Source: Mytilus trossulus (taxonomy: Eukaryota > Mollusca > Bivalvia > Mytilida > Mytilidae). From it: a stretch of DNA of 64,000 nucleotides. The first letter of the stretch is position 1. Each line of letters opens with the position of its first letter. The notes beneath the pieces were generated by a model. The model was not told the origin of the DNA. It was given only the letters and a program-made list of their open reading frames with translations, and ran no database searches. The position numbers and the translations under genes are program-made. Positions 1 to 14,300 of the stretch are shown one piece after another. The stretch is taken from positions 25,767,930-25,831,929 of the forward strand of contig NC_086376.1 of assembly GCF_036588685.1 (NCBI RefSeq), given 5' to 3'.

Positions 1-229
1 TAATTAGTCTCAGAGACAAATTGGCTACTTGCCAGAAAAAGAAGAAAAAATAAAAGTTACCACTTGTAACAAATTACCTTTTATCAGCTTTTAATTTTCC
101 AAAAATATACAGATAACACTTGAACAAATAAAGATCAATAAGCTGGCTATTATCTGACTTAATAAATTCCTTGCTGATTCTATTATAGGAAAAAATAAAA
201 AGATAGTACAATAAGTATATTTTCATGGT

Positions 230-2278
230 TTACCCTGTTCTTTTGAACTTGACCCTATTTTGCTCATTATGATCATGATAATTGTTAAATGATTGGCGAT
301 GTTGTGGCCGATACTGTTGACGAGCACGGTCAGTAGATCTGGTATATCTGTTGTTCCTTTGTTGTACCTTAATACCTAAGACAGTATGTAACGCATTCTT
401 AATGTTAGAAGCCAACATTGATGTTCCCCTCTCTGACAAGTGAAATTTATCTTCATTTAAGAGTTGTTGTATTGAGACTTGCCCATGCCACATGTTTGAG
501 TTGTCAGAAACATATACATCTTTATTGTCTAGATATTTTCGTTTTACTAGTCCATCAATGATTTCTGAATTAAGTCGATGTGGGCGATTATCAAGGCGGG
601 GAGTAGTTAGTGACACTATGGTTTTAGCTTCTTTCCATTTGCTAGAAATTGATTCTACTACCATTTGTAGTTTGTCCATGCATTCATTTGGGTTGTTGTT
701 TTTAACGTCGTTAGTTAAGAAATGTATGAAAACAACATCAGGGCTACACTGTGCGGTTGCGATGACCTCGTAGGCTTCATCTAAAGTATATGCTGTAGTT
801 TTTGTTATATCCACTGCCGTTGAGAGTTTGTTTTCATTAATTCTATCAGTGTTTGATGTGCCAATAAATAGAGCTGTAGGTTTGTTAGATTTGCCTTCAT
901 TATTGAAGGACCCATTAGCAAATTGCTGCTCATTTTGTTACTGTGTAGGTAAATACATGCTCGATAGCTGTGATTTGAGAGATAATATTTCATTAAATTG
1001 AGTCAGTTTTCTCTTTTAAAAGTTTGTTTCTTCACTAATTTTCATCATTTCACTACATTTGGTGTTCAATTTAAACTTGAGATCATCATTAATATGATTT
1101 ATATCCTCCATTTTCTGGTCCATTCTAGTTTTAGCTATTTCAAATTTATTATTTTCAATGCGAAATTTGGAATCAAGCTCAGCGTAATCTGTTGCAGCTT
1201 TGTGTTTGTCCATAGAAAGGTTATGGACTTGGTTTTCTAGCTCTACAATGCGATGTTCTAGTTTATTGAATTGTTTTTCCATGTTGCTGTGTTCCTTTAT
1301 ATTACACGTAGAGGCATTATGCAAAATTGTATCTGATTGATGTTTGTTATTAACCTGCTCTTGTAGCTTTTTAACTGTTTCTACAACTGGTGTAATTGCT
1401 GATCTTATTACATCCGAAAAGCTCTTCTGCTTGCACTATAAGTGCCGTTTGAGATTTGGTGATACCAGCTAAAGCTTCAACAAAAGTAGACTGAAGCCTA
1501 TCTAAATCTTCATATCCGATTGAAATCTTAGCCTGTGTGGCAATTGTAGTTTCTGAACATGTATTAGAAGTGGGAACATTTGCTTGAATGCTTGTATGTG
1601 AGTTGTTGTTGCTATCTGTTAATTTATTGTCTACAGAACTAGCAGTTGAGTTAAAAACTGATTTTACACTTGTATATTCTTCGATTGAGTTTTTGTCTGA
1701 AGATTTTATATGTAGAATCAACATCCGTGTTGACTATTAACGAAGGATTGTGTACACAAATAGAATTAACTAGTTTTATTAATGTTGGGAAGTCCCTTGT
1801 GGTGAAGAGGTCTTTGCTAAGTCCTTGAGCTTGCAACACACCAGTAGTGATGAATAATGTAATCTTGTATACAAGTTGTTTATCATTGGTAAGATTTATG
1901 CATATAGCTTTGTTACCTTCCCCCTCCCACTGGTGAGGATCATCGTACCAGTCAACTTGAAACAATTCAGCTTTTTTACCAAAATGTTCATAATATAAGA
2001 CACCAAGTGCACGTATCCAAGCCTCCAACCTGTCTCTCTTAATTCTACATGCAACCATTCGTGCGGGGGGGCTCATAAAGATTTGGATCAATTATCTCGT
2101 ATTGTAGTTTCTTGGCTTTTGCACCCGAGGGATTCTTAAATTTTTCTGGAAGACATTCTCTTGGATAATCCTTAAATATTGGGGTGACTGACTTGTCAAT
2201 TTCATCCTCGTGTATCTCAAATTGAAATTTATCTGACATGCTGATTTGTGCGTCGTGTGCAGACGAGGAGTTTGACAT
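230..2278 (-). pseudogene. Decayed single-exon ORF: coiled coil plus SGNH-hydrolase-like domain, retroelement ORF1-like
   Basis: Read on the minus strand, four overlapping reading frames (2278-2045, 2091-1651, 1724-1371, then 1324-230) form one intronless product of roughly 680 residues, broken by three frameshifts (near 2065 in a run of seven C, near 1700, near 1420) and two in-frame TAA stops (1018-1016 and 940-938). The order is an unrecognised N-terminal domain (KRDRLEAWIRALGVLYYEHF), a Ser/Thr/Asn-rich linker, a coiled coil (about 1320-1030), then an SGNH-like domain with GTSNTD (block I serine), FLTND (block III Asn) and DKFH (block V Asp-His), and a basic Arg/Gln-rich tail. Esterase-type domains are known in ORF1 proteins of CR1-like non-LTR retrotransposons, so a retroelement ORF1 or a multicopy captured gene is my best reading. 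No reverse transcriptase is next to it. The N-terminal domain is not one I recognise. Confident it is broken; family assignment is tentative. Confidence 0.6.
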
Positions 2279-2569
2279 TTTATGTGTCGAAATAACGCCG
2301 AATTGTCACTGGTATTTATCTATATTGACATATTAATGCTTATGAGTGTTTATAGAAGGGTAAAACTCTCATCCTTTTCTTGGTCAGTCATCTAAAAGGG
2401 CAAAACCACGCCGAGTTTTTACAATGTACTGGACGCAGCCATCTTAACCGGAAAAGCGTATATGATAAACACCGGTCTAATTTCTATTCGATTATATAAA
2501 ATAAAACATGGTACAAATTGAAATAATTTATAAACATATTAAAGAGGTATAACTGCATATCTTTTAGAA

Positions 2570-4360
2570 TTATATCTAAGCTTCATCAATATCTACGTAA
2601 ATTGTATACCAACTTCATTTATCTCTACGTAAATAGTATACCAACCTCATCAATCTCTACGTAAATTGTATAGATCAACTTCATTTATCTCTAAGTAAAT
2701 TGTATACCAACATCATCAATCTCTACGTAAATTGTATACCAACTTCATTTATCTGTAAGTAAATTGTATACCAACTTCATCAATCTCTACTTAAATTGTA
2801 TAGATCAACTTCATTTATCTCTAAGTAAATTGTATACCAACATCATCAATCTCTACGTAAATTGTATACCAACTTCATTTATCTGTAAGTAAATTGTATA
2901 CCAACTTCATCAATCTCTACGTAAATTGTATAGATCAACTTCATTTATCTGTAAGTAAATTGTATACCAACTTCATCAATCTCTACGTAAATTGTATAGA
3001 TCAACTTCATTTATCTCTAAGTAAATTGTATACCAACTTCATCAATCTCTACGTAAATTGTTTAGATCAACTTCATTTATCTCTAAGTAAATTGTATACC
3101 AACTTCATCAATTTCTACGTAAATTGTTTAGATCAACTTCATTTATCTCTAAGTAAATTGTATACCAACTTCATCAATCTCTACGTAAATTTTATACCAA
3201 CTTCCTTCATCTCTAAGTAAATTGTATACCAACTTCATCAATCTCTACGTAAATTGTTTAGATCAACTTCATTTATCTCTAAGTAAATTGTATACCAACT
3301 TCATCAATCTCTACGTAAATTGTTTAGATCAACTTCATTTATCTCTAAGTAAATTGTATACCAACTTCATCAATCTCTACGTAAATTGTTTAGATCAACT
3401 TCATTTATCTCTAAGTAAATTGTATACCAACTTCATCAATCTCTACGTAAATTGTTTAGATCAACTTCATTTATCTCTAAGTAAATTGTATACCAACTTC
3501 ATCAATCTCTACTGACGTAAATTGTTTTCCAACTTCATCAATTTCTACATAAATGTTATACCAACTTCATTTATCTCTACATAATTTGTATACCAACTTC
3601 ATTTATCTCTACATAAATTGTATACCAATTTCATTTATCTCTACATAATTTGTATACCAACTTCGTCAATCTCTACGTAAATTGTATACCAACTTCATCA
3701 ATATCTACGTAAATTGTATACCAACTTTATCAATCTCTACATAAATTGTATACCAACTTTATCAATCTCTACATAAATTTTATACCAACTTCATTTATCT
3801 CTACATAATTTGTATACCAACTTCATTTATCTCTACATAAATTGTATACCAATTTCATTTATCTCTACATAATTTGTATACCAACTTCGTCAATCTCTAC
3901 GTAAATTGTATACCAACTTCATCAATATCTACGTAAATTGTATACCAACTTTATCAATCTCTACATAAATTTTATAACAACTTCATTTATCTCTACATAA
4001 TTTGTATACCAACTTCATTTATCTCTACATTAATTGTTTACCAATTTCATTTATCTCTACATAATTTGTATACCAACTTCGTCAATCTTTACGTAAATTG
4101 TATACCAACTTCATCAATATCTACGTAAATTGTATACCAACTTTATCAATCTCTACATAAATTGTATACCAACTTTATCAATCTCTACATAAATTTTATA
4201 CCAACTTCATTTATCTCTACATAAATTGTATACCAACTTTATCAATCTCTACATAAATTTTATACAAACTTCACCAATCTCACTTCATCAATTTCTATGT
4301 AAAATTGTATATCAACTGTATCAATCTCTACATAAACTGTGTACCAACTTCATCAATGTC
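2570..4360. repeat. Satellite array, 32-34 bp units with 66 bp dimeric higher order
   Basis: About 1.8 kb of head-to-tail copies of a unit close to AACTTCATCAATCTCTACGT followed by AAATTGTATACC (32 bp). From about 2640 to 3510 a TATAGATC variant alternates with a TATACC variant, giving a 66 bp dimer; from 3530 on the units are monomeric with ACATAATTTG/ACGTAAATTG variants arranged in longer blocks (3580-3770, 3790-3960 and 4000-4180 repeat the same order). 66 bp is a multiple of three, so the array stays open in some frames; those reading frames are not genes. Position-specific variants suggest unequal exchange of dimers and larger blocks. Confidence 0.95.
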
Positions 4361-5395
4361 TTCTATATTTATGTATCACATCAATCAGTATTGGTGCATA
4401 TACATGTATTACCAATTTATAATGTTGTGCGTTTCTAGATGGTTCAAATACATGTTTAAGCTTCACTTGTCAAATCTATTAATTTATAGCATTTGTTAAA
4501 AAAAATCTATAAACAAAAGTCATCTCTAACCAAAACCATATTCTACCGGAATTAAAGTGTCTAAAGCTATATATATGTATTGTCTTTCCGAGATAGTTCA
4601 AAACAAAAAATTACCCCAAAAACATGTAAAAGTAATAAGCATTTCCTGCAACATAAATGCATGTGTCGAATACCATTTAGATTTTGCCCGACGGACAAGT
4701 CCAATATACTAATGTCGGATTAAACATCAGTGACACATTAACCCGATAACTGATACACTTTTTATTTTTTTTTTTTTAAAGCCGAAGTAAGATGACCCAT
4801 TGCAAGAATCTATTTATAGTATGTGTATTGAAATGTGAAACTATATCGTTCTATGCCATGTAGTTAAAACAATGACTATTGAAAAAGTAAGACAATAAAA
4901 AAATATAAAGATCAATGAATTTTAAAGTTTGAAATTTTGTTTCCAACATGAAGTAATACGACTTATCAAAACTATACTACAGTAAGTAAATACTTTTCAT
5001 TATTAAACACTATTACATATATTTTCCATTCTGTTGTATTATAGTATAAGTAATCGGACAAAAAAAATCCTATTTATAAGACGGAAAATTTAATGACATA
5101 AGTTTAAATATTTTTTTGTGATATCAATATTATAGAGTTCAACGAATCACAAAACGTACTACACAATGACAAACTCAAAAACATAAATTGACTGATATTC
5201 AATCGGCTTTTTTAGTATAATTAATTCGGTCGATTTGAACTTATTAATTTGTACATAAACAGACACATATTAAAAATGCCTATAGGCTTAATATTTTTAT
5301 AACTAGAAAATATTAATTTTAGAATATAAAAAAGCATAATTTCATAATGCTTTGAATATTCAGCTCACAAATGTTCTGTTCGTTTGAATTTACAG
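4361..5395. other. AT-rich spacer before the KY-like gene
   Basis: I see no gene here. The stretch is AT-rich with an 11-base T run near 4765 and no repeat I recognise. The last bases before the ATG at 5396 read TTTACAG, which fits a splice acceptor, so an untranslated first exon of the KY-like gene may lie in this spacer; I cannot place it. Confidence 0.5.
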
Positions 5396-8300
5396 ATGGG
5401 CTGTGGAAAATCCCAATTAGCTGAGGCTAATGCAGACGAAGAGCTACCGCAAGAAGGGCATTGGGACTTAGAACATGGACTCGATACTGTATGATATGAT
5501 TGCATTAATCTTTTAGAAATATCTCTTACATTACTGATACTACTTAAAACCTTATGCCACGTATTTGATATTGAAATGTTTGTTCTGGGGTTAACAATCG
5601 TAATACTATTTTCAACCAAGACTTTCTCTAATTTTGTCTTTTGATTTCTGATTGGCTCATTGGTTTATGTTTATTTTCTATTTTCCCCCATTATTCTAAA
5701 CTTGCTATGTATCCGCACAGCTTCATGGCAAACAAACACTCAATGTGCACAGACTAAAACAACTCATCATTTAGGAAGGAGTAGGCCCGATAAGGGCCGA
5801 TTTTGGCCTCAAATTGTTCATCTAACGAAAGATTTTTATCACTTTTTAAACACTTAAGTGTCTATTACAATTGATTCGATTAATTTATGTGAAGGTTTTC
5901 AAATGATTTAGTCATTAAAAACGCTCCGATTCAAGCTAAAATATGATAAAGCTATCAAATATGCCAAAAAACGTCACTTTTCATGTGTTTTTTGTCAAAA
6001 ATGAAAGTGGCCTCATCCGTTTTTATCATCAACCTTTAAATATGTTATGTAGTATCATAAAATACAACTTACATTTCAATATTATGAATGAACACGAATG
6101 CGGCCACTTTCATTTAAGACGGAAACAGTCTAAAATTAAACTAAAATGCTAAAATTATGACGATTTCGGTAATTTAGCATGACTTAATGATTCTAGTACC
6201 CGATATATGTGCATTGTATTGTCACAAACAGCCCATATTTATGTAGCAGAAGCATTCTTCTTTCTAATAAATAGCTATAAGATTACATTTTCACAATTTT
6301 GTAAAACTGCTATATTTTGGGGCCAAAAAGGGGTCTTAATGAATCTAATCCTTTTGTATTTGCGCTATTCGCGCGTTTCATCTAAAAAAAAGACTCACCA
6401 ATGACGCACGAATAAAAAAGGGCTAAAACGGCCAAATAGAATAACAACCTGCAGTAATTTCTATCGTAATCATAATTCTTTTAAAGGTGATTGCTGAACG
6501 AATAACATTTGGTCATTTCCATCACAATGAGAGTCCCGTGGTATACACATAGACTATTAGTTATCTTGGTGAAATCAGGGGTGTAAAGAATTTTACACCG
6601 TTGTTGAAAATGTATACACCCTGAGGCGCAGCCGATTTTTTTTTAACATTTTCTTATTATTATTTATTTTCTTAATTTTTTTTTTTTTCTTTATTTTGGC
6701 AAAATTTTATATTCTAAATTTTTTTGGCAAAATTTCATTTTATTTTTAAATTTGGCAAACAAAATATTTATTTTTAAATTTGGAAAAATTCTATTTATCC
6801 CCGGGTGAACCAGGGTGGGATGTTATTTACACCGGGGTAGTCTACCAATCAGATTGCAGTATTTTTGCTGCATAAGAAATAATATTTGTAACCCGGATTT
6901 TATTTCCATCGATTTATGAGTTTCGAACAGCGGTATACTATACTGTTGCTTTTATATACTGTGTTTGAGTAATAATATAGTTTAGGAATCCGACACCACT
7001 CAACAGCAGATCTTACTTGCCATTTGAGAATGACTGCATGTGTCTATAGAAAGTGATAATGTTGATCGACCTGGACCACTTTACTAATAGAATTCATGAT
7101 TACATTATTAACAAATCTTTGAAACAGAAAAAAAGTCGTATTACAATGTTATTTTAACCAAGATTTTTTCTCATTTTGTCTTTGTATTTCTGATTGACTC
7201 ATTGGTTTATTTATATTTGTCTTTCTTTCTTTCATTTTCTTAGACCTTTCACCGTATTGACACAAATAAATGACTTTAAGAGAGGACGAAAGATACCAGA
7301 GGACAGTAAAGCTCATAAATCGAAAATAAACTAAAAACTTAACTTATTCTTATAAAAAAAATATTCTCTAAGGGATAACACATTTAGAGAATACAATCAT
7401 CTAACTAACTTTTATGTATTTGTTCTATAGAACACTTTATTGATTTCAGTTGAACATACCTATGAATTTACCACATTACCCCTCACCCCATGTTGGAGCA
7501 GAATTTGACCTATCGGAATACGACTTCAATATAGTAGATAGCCACGCCCTTATGGTAAGTATGTTTTTCCTTCATGTGGATACATGTATGAACTTCTCAC
7601 ATAAAATATTTGGGTTTACCATAGTGAATGGGTTTTGAATGATCAAATAAAGTCAAAGAAAACGTTCAAGCTGAAAGATTAGACAATGATTTAGCGATTA
7701 GCTACGAGAAACTGTGCCCAATGTTAGCATATGTGCTATCGTCATGTGAAGTTTCAAGGATCTGGGTTCAAATCTGTACGTAGTACTGAGTTGCACAAAA
7801 CTTAGAAAATTAGACATATTACTTATATTGCCCAATAGTTATGATTCTGCATGTTTATTGTAACTGTATAAAATATAGTTACATCTTCACATAGCAAAGT
7901 TCTTGTTCATTCAGTCCTTATATAAGTAATTCTCTTTTGCTTACAAGTGAACGGTTTAACAGCAAAATAATTTATCTGTGAGATGCACATACATTTGATC
8001 ATGTCTGTTTTCAGGCACCTGCTGGTCTAGTGATTAGTTACGAGAAACTGTGTAAATACCTTGTGAAGCCAGAGTTCGACGAAATAGAAATAGTCCGATC
8101 ATTTGTAGTGTGGATTAGTTGTCAGAAAATCCGTACAAGGCTGTACCCTGGGTCGCCATCACCACAAACCCCTTTAGGATATATGAAAATGATAAAAAGT
8201 AAAACTGGAACCTTTTCTGCATTGCTTACTCAAATGTGTAGGTGAGTGCACAATGTTTGGTTGCAGTGATTCAAACGAAAGCCGTCACAAAAAATACTAC

Positions 8301-11300
8301 AGAATCACAAAGATGTGGGTTTTTTTTATATTCCAATTGTGATATTGCACTTGAAATATTATGAAATTTAGTGTTCACACCGATTTACGTTTCTATTAGG
8401 AATACTTTCTATGTCAATGACTGATTAAATTAATATGAATACAATGTATATAAGACTTTTTGGTGTCTTTTACTACATGTGTATAACCTCATCATAAATA
8501 CCAGGATTGAAATTTTGTATTGACACAAGACACGCGTTTCGTTTGCAAAAGAATCATCGGTGAAGCTCGAATAAAAAAAGTATAAAAAGGCCAGATAAAG
8601 TACGAAGTTAAAGAGCATTGCTGACCAAAAATTCCTATCAGTTTTGCCATAAGGGCTAAGGTAATCTATTCATGAGGTAGAAAGCCTTAGTATTTCAAAA
8701 ATTTTAAGTTTTGTTGACAATTAATTTTTTATTATGACCATATGAATGATAATTCATGTCAACACACAAGTGCTGACTACTGGGCTGGTGATACAATTGG
8801 GGAAATAAATCTTCACCAGCAGTGGCATCTACCCAGTGGTTGCAAATAAAATCATCATAGATACAAGGATTGCAGTTTTGTATTTGCTCTAGACTCGAGT
8901 TTCGTCTACAAAAGACTCACCAGTAACGCTCGAATAAAAGTTAAAAAGGCCAAATAAAGTACGAAGTTGAAGAGCAGTATATTCAAATCATTCGAATGTG
9001 ACACGTTACCACAATATAGTTTTCTTTTGTCGTTATAGTAAGTAATTAGTTGATACTCCCCTGCCTTTTTGTGAACACATTTATCATTATTGACTTGTAG
9101 ACAACGTTACCAGGACAATTTTGATCATGTAGTGATTGATAGATTGTCGAATTCTTAACGTCCATGATCATGTAGTGATTGGTAGATTGTCGAATTCTTA
9201 ACGTCCATGATCATGTAGTGAGGCGTAGACCTGTTGTTAGAAGCCTCACTGTTACTTAAGGATGAAGAATACTGTTCGTTTGCCTTTATTTCTTAAATAT
9301 GTGGAAAAGTTGTGTGTCTTAGAAAACAAATATTTTCCCTGCCTTTTTTTTAAATAACAAAAATACCAAAACGGAAAATTTCCTTCTCAAATTGCAAAAT
9401 CAAAAAGATAAAACAAATGGAAAACAACTGTCATGTTACTGACTTAGTACAGACATTTCCTTTTGTAGAAAATTGTCATGTGGATTAAACCTGGTTTATT
9501 CACCAGCCAAATAGTCAGCACTTCTGTGTTGACTTGTGTTATCATTGATATGTTCATTATTATAAATTTAAGCCCAGTAGTCAGCACTTTTTGTGCTGAC
9601 ATGAATTGTCATTGATATGGTTATATTTATAAATTTACTGTTTACAAATTTTTGAATTTCTTGAAATACTAAGGCTTTTCTACCTCAGGCATAGATTACC
9701 TTAGCTGTATTTGGCAAAACTTTTAGGAATTTTGGTTCTCAATGCTCTTCAACTTCGTTCTTTATTTGGCCTTTTTGGCTTTTTTGGATTTGAGCGTCAC
9801 TGATGAGTCTTTTGTAGACGAAACGCGATTCTGGCGTATATACAAAATTTAGTCCTGGTATCTATGATGAGTTTATTTATTAACTATAAAACTTTAAGGG
9901 TTTCTACATCAGGAATAGATTACCTTAGCTGTAATTGACAAAACTTTAGAAATTATTGGTTCTCAATTATCTTCAGCTTCGTACTTCATTTGGCCTCATC
10001 TGCCGCATATATAAAATTTTAATCCTGCTATCTATGATGAGTTTATCTATAGCTAGCTAATCCTCTAACTTGTAAATGACAATTAGTGTACCTGGACATA
10101 CATGATGTGACAGTTCAGAAATCTAACGTCCTTTGATACTTTTATCATAAAAAAAAAAGTGATATGCGTATAAAAATTATTTGATTAGCTAACAACAACT
10201 ATACATCATCACTTTATTATATATATGCCTTTATTTTTAGGCAGGTAAATATACCTTGTGTGATTGTAAGAGGAATATACAAATCGTCACATTTCGCGCC
10301 GTCCAGGATTGATCCAGTGGATTTCCAATGTACGTGGTGTGCAGTATGTCTAGATGGGGACTGGGGGTTCGTTCATCCGTTTTTGATTTGCACTCCTTCA
10401 CCAAGACGCGTTGAAAATTCTTGGGCATCAATTGAGGATGGTGGTAACTTCATTCCTGGACCACGACCTTGGTCAGAAGACTGGAATACAGTTGACCCCT
10501 TGAGAGTGGCTTTCCTTCCAAACACAAATAAATTCAAGCCAAGGAAAAAGACAAAAATAGGAAACAAACGAATCGTAAAATCTGCAACTCCTGCTCCTTC
10601 AAGGGCTCTGAAAAGAAGAAAGGTTCGAGCAGAAGGGAACCCCGATCTTGTTCTAGATACTGGGATGTACACTAAACTTCTCAAAATTGACGACGAGGCA
10701 GATGAAGAAACAGAACCTCAAGACATTATTTTTGTTCGAAGGACTAAACGCGTCTTTAATGAAACATTTTTCTTAATAGAACCACGGGAAATTATATTGC
10801 ATTGCTTTCCTGATCTTCGAGAATGGCAGTTACTCCAAAAACCAGTGGAAATAAAAAGATTTTTAGAGTATCCGCATATAAGTGTTGCCTACCATGAAAT
10901 TGGGTTCTGTAATCCGGCTGATCAGATCACGAAATACGTCAGCAGAGACGGAATTCTTACTTTCAAACTAAAAAATAAAATCAAGGCAAATCAACGCACA
11001 ATGAAGCTTGGATATGAACTAACACAGCTTGGTGGTAGAAAAACGCCCAGTTTTGAAGGATCTTTTGTGCTTCTTTACCAAGACTATGACATATGGACAG
11101 TTCATTTAAGATGTCCAACTAAAGGATTTTTTCGTTTAGTCATATTTGCAACTGCTAAAACGAACGATTACTCAAAGTGGATTGTTGATACAGAAATAGA
11201 ATGTTTAGAAGTAAGAAGATACTGCACATCTATTCCAATTCACCCGGGTAGTACAGGTTGGGGTCCGCAGGCTCTGTCAGAATCGTTAGGTCTCTACCTA

Positions 11301-14300
11301 CCTTCACATGAAGTAGGGGTTATACCAATGTATCAAAAAGAAGATTATGTTGTTAAATTTATCCTACTTCGCCACATCGACATGAAATGTGAACTGACAC
11401 ACAGTGACCTTGACAAGAAAGACGTAGCAAAGCAGCTGTCATATAGCCTTACTAATAGAGAACTGGATTTTAAAGTGAGTGCTCTAAATGAGGGGGACTA
11501 CGTCCTAAGTATATACGTCTTCAACAATCAATTCAACGAATACGTTAATGCTGTCAACTACCTCTTTACAGACAAGGATCTCAAGAGTTCAATCGGGAAG
11601 TTACAAAGAGAGGTAAGACTCATCCAAATACACATCATTTTAAATTAATTATTCTTGACTCAAATAAAAACATTTGTCAAATAACAGGAGAAAGTTTCTC
11701 TAAAGATGACCACACACAACTAATTGTAAAACTAAGCATAGGCAAGAAGACGGAACCTTTCAATTGTCATGATAATGAGTTTCATTGTCATACACTTGGG
11801 ATTAAGCATTTTAAAGTAATCAAATAGAAAATTGACATTAAATTGAGATCTGGCTTTATATTTGTTTTATTATGTATAGCTGTAGATGATCAAAGGATCT
11901 TGCATAGTTTATACATGAATATTTGAGAGCATATATGTTTTAGATGCATATTTACATCAGTTTGAAGAATGGCCATATATAGTGTTCTGTAATTAAAGAA
12001 TAATGCTTATTTTTTTGTAAATTTGCTAAATTTGCCACTGATGATTGTAGAAAACGTGTTCATCTATACTGGTTACTTTACTGGTCTCTCAAGTACATCT
12101 ACTATCTGTCTAGTAAGTTTAATGAGAACGACTAGTAGTTACAGCGCTGACATAAAGTGTACTAAAAACATCGTAGATTTATATTGATTGACACGCTCTT
12201 TTCTCTTTGCGTTCGGATCTTACGAAAATCACTTTCGAAACTAATTGGAACAATTTGTGAACACTGCAAGTACAGTTATCTTGATACCTAACCACATATG
12301 AATTTTGATAATTATTTCTTGTCAGTTGTGTTGTTATGCATATAGTGAAAAAAAAAGTTTACTAAATGTTGATCAGCCAAAACCAACGAAATAAGTAAGA
12401 CGTTTATACTATGTGAAGATATTAATAACGAAATGTTCCAAAACTTTAAAATAGCAATTTCTAAACTGCAGTCAATCTATTTAAATATACTTTAACCTGC
12501 TTCCTTTTTATGGATGTTATTCGTTTGTTTCTCTGTTCTCTGTTTTCTCCCATTTATCTGTTTATTTATTGTAACCCAGTCGTGTAATGTTGTCATTTCA
12601 ATGTTATAATTAACACTGCCATTGAAGCGGGAGGTTTGGCATGCCACAAAACCAGGTTCAATCCACCATTTTTTTTCATAAAATGCCCTGTACCAAGTCA
12701 TGAAAATTACCATTGTCACATTATAGTTCGTTTCTATGTGTGTTACATTTCGGTGTTGTGTCTCTGTTGTGTCGTAGCTCTCTAATGTTTGATACGTTTC
12801 ACTCAGTTTTAGTTTGTATCCCGTATTTGTTTTTTCTCTATCGATTTATGAATTTTGAACAGCGGTATACCACTGTTGCCTTTATTTACGTTAAATACAA
12901 AGCAGTAGCGAAAATGTTTACATATAAACAATATGCAATGTAGCAGGTTTTTGTCAAAGAATGTCGAAGGTTATGGCAATTGTTAAGATTTGTTGGATGT
13001 TTTTCCATGTTTCATAACCACAAAAAAATTAATAAATAATATGTTGTATTTGGAAAAACAACGAATTTGTATCTCCCCAATACATGTATGCAGCACAATC
13101 TATGTTTTTGTAGCCAGTACCAATAAAAAAGGCCAAATATCGACTGAAAGCGGCTTGTATAGGAGATAACGTTGAGGAGTTAGAAGATGCTATCCAAAGT
13201 GTTCTAAAAGAAATGCCCACAGAAGATGAGGATGTCAGAAGAGGTAAAAAGAGACTGGCATTCATTCGACTAAGGAGAGGTTAGTATATAGAAACATACG
13301 GGGGAAATGAAACTCTTTATTTCTTTTTCTAATACAGCCTATTACAACACAAGCATTGACATTGAGGGCCGAATGAGAACATAGTTTGTAATCTAAATAC
13401 TAATTCGGTTTTTCCATTTTTACTCTTCTATTTGATTTAGTAACAGTCTGTGGAGAACATATCTCACTTAATACGATATGGCGAAGCTTGTACATGTGTT
13501 AAATATAAGGAAGCTTCCGGAACCAAGGGCTTTCGAGTTTAAGAATCTTCTATATAACTTATTTTAAATTGGTCGACGTGGCAACCTGTGTTCCACCTTG
13601 CAACACATGAGTTATATGTCGTTAAAGTCTCATCTTTCTCTGCTTATTCATATTAACTTATCACAAAATACCACTTATTTATAAATCAAAGTAGTGCTCG
13701 GTTAGTATTTTTTTTAATCCAAACCACCCGAATTTTCACCACCTCCTGTTATGTTTCGGAGTTCGTGTCGTTACTCTCCTTAGTGTTTTGCATTAGTTAT
13801 TGAGATAAATCAAGGCATTGAACAAAAACCTAGGGATTGAAAGAACGCCGTCTCCTGCTATTCATGTCGAAACTATTGGTACTATGAACATTTTATTCTT
13901 GTAGAATATACCTTTATGCTTAATAATTATCAAAGATACTAGGTTTATAATTTATAACGCCAAACGCGCCTTTTGTCTACATAAGACTCATCAGCGACGC
14001 TTAACACATTTTGGGCGCAGCAACCTTATAGTTGGAAAAAAATCATACGATATTTTCAAAAATAAAAAAAGTTTTTCCTCATTAAAAAAAGGTGTGGGTA
14101 TGTGTCAATGAGATTGCAACCAAACACAATAAACCAGAAAGACATCGAAGTACATTGAGTATCTCTTACTAAAAAGCATGGCATAGACTTGAATCATGAG
14201 AAAGAAATTTAATAATTTGCAGACTTGCGAGATGGAATCAATAGAAGACACATTAAAACATTAGGCAGAGCTGTAGTAGCAGCTAAGAAGAGTAGGTTTG

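Noticed and set aside
2894-3515. Open reading frames of 108 and 97 codons (YTNFINLYVNC repeats)
   Set aside because: They are translations of the 66 bp satellite dimer, open only because the period is a multiple of three.
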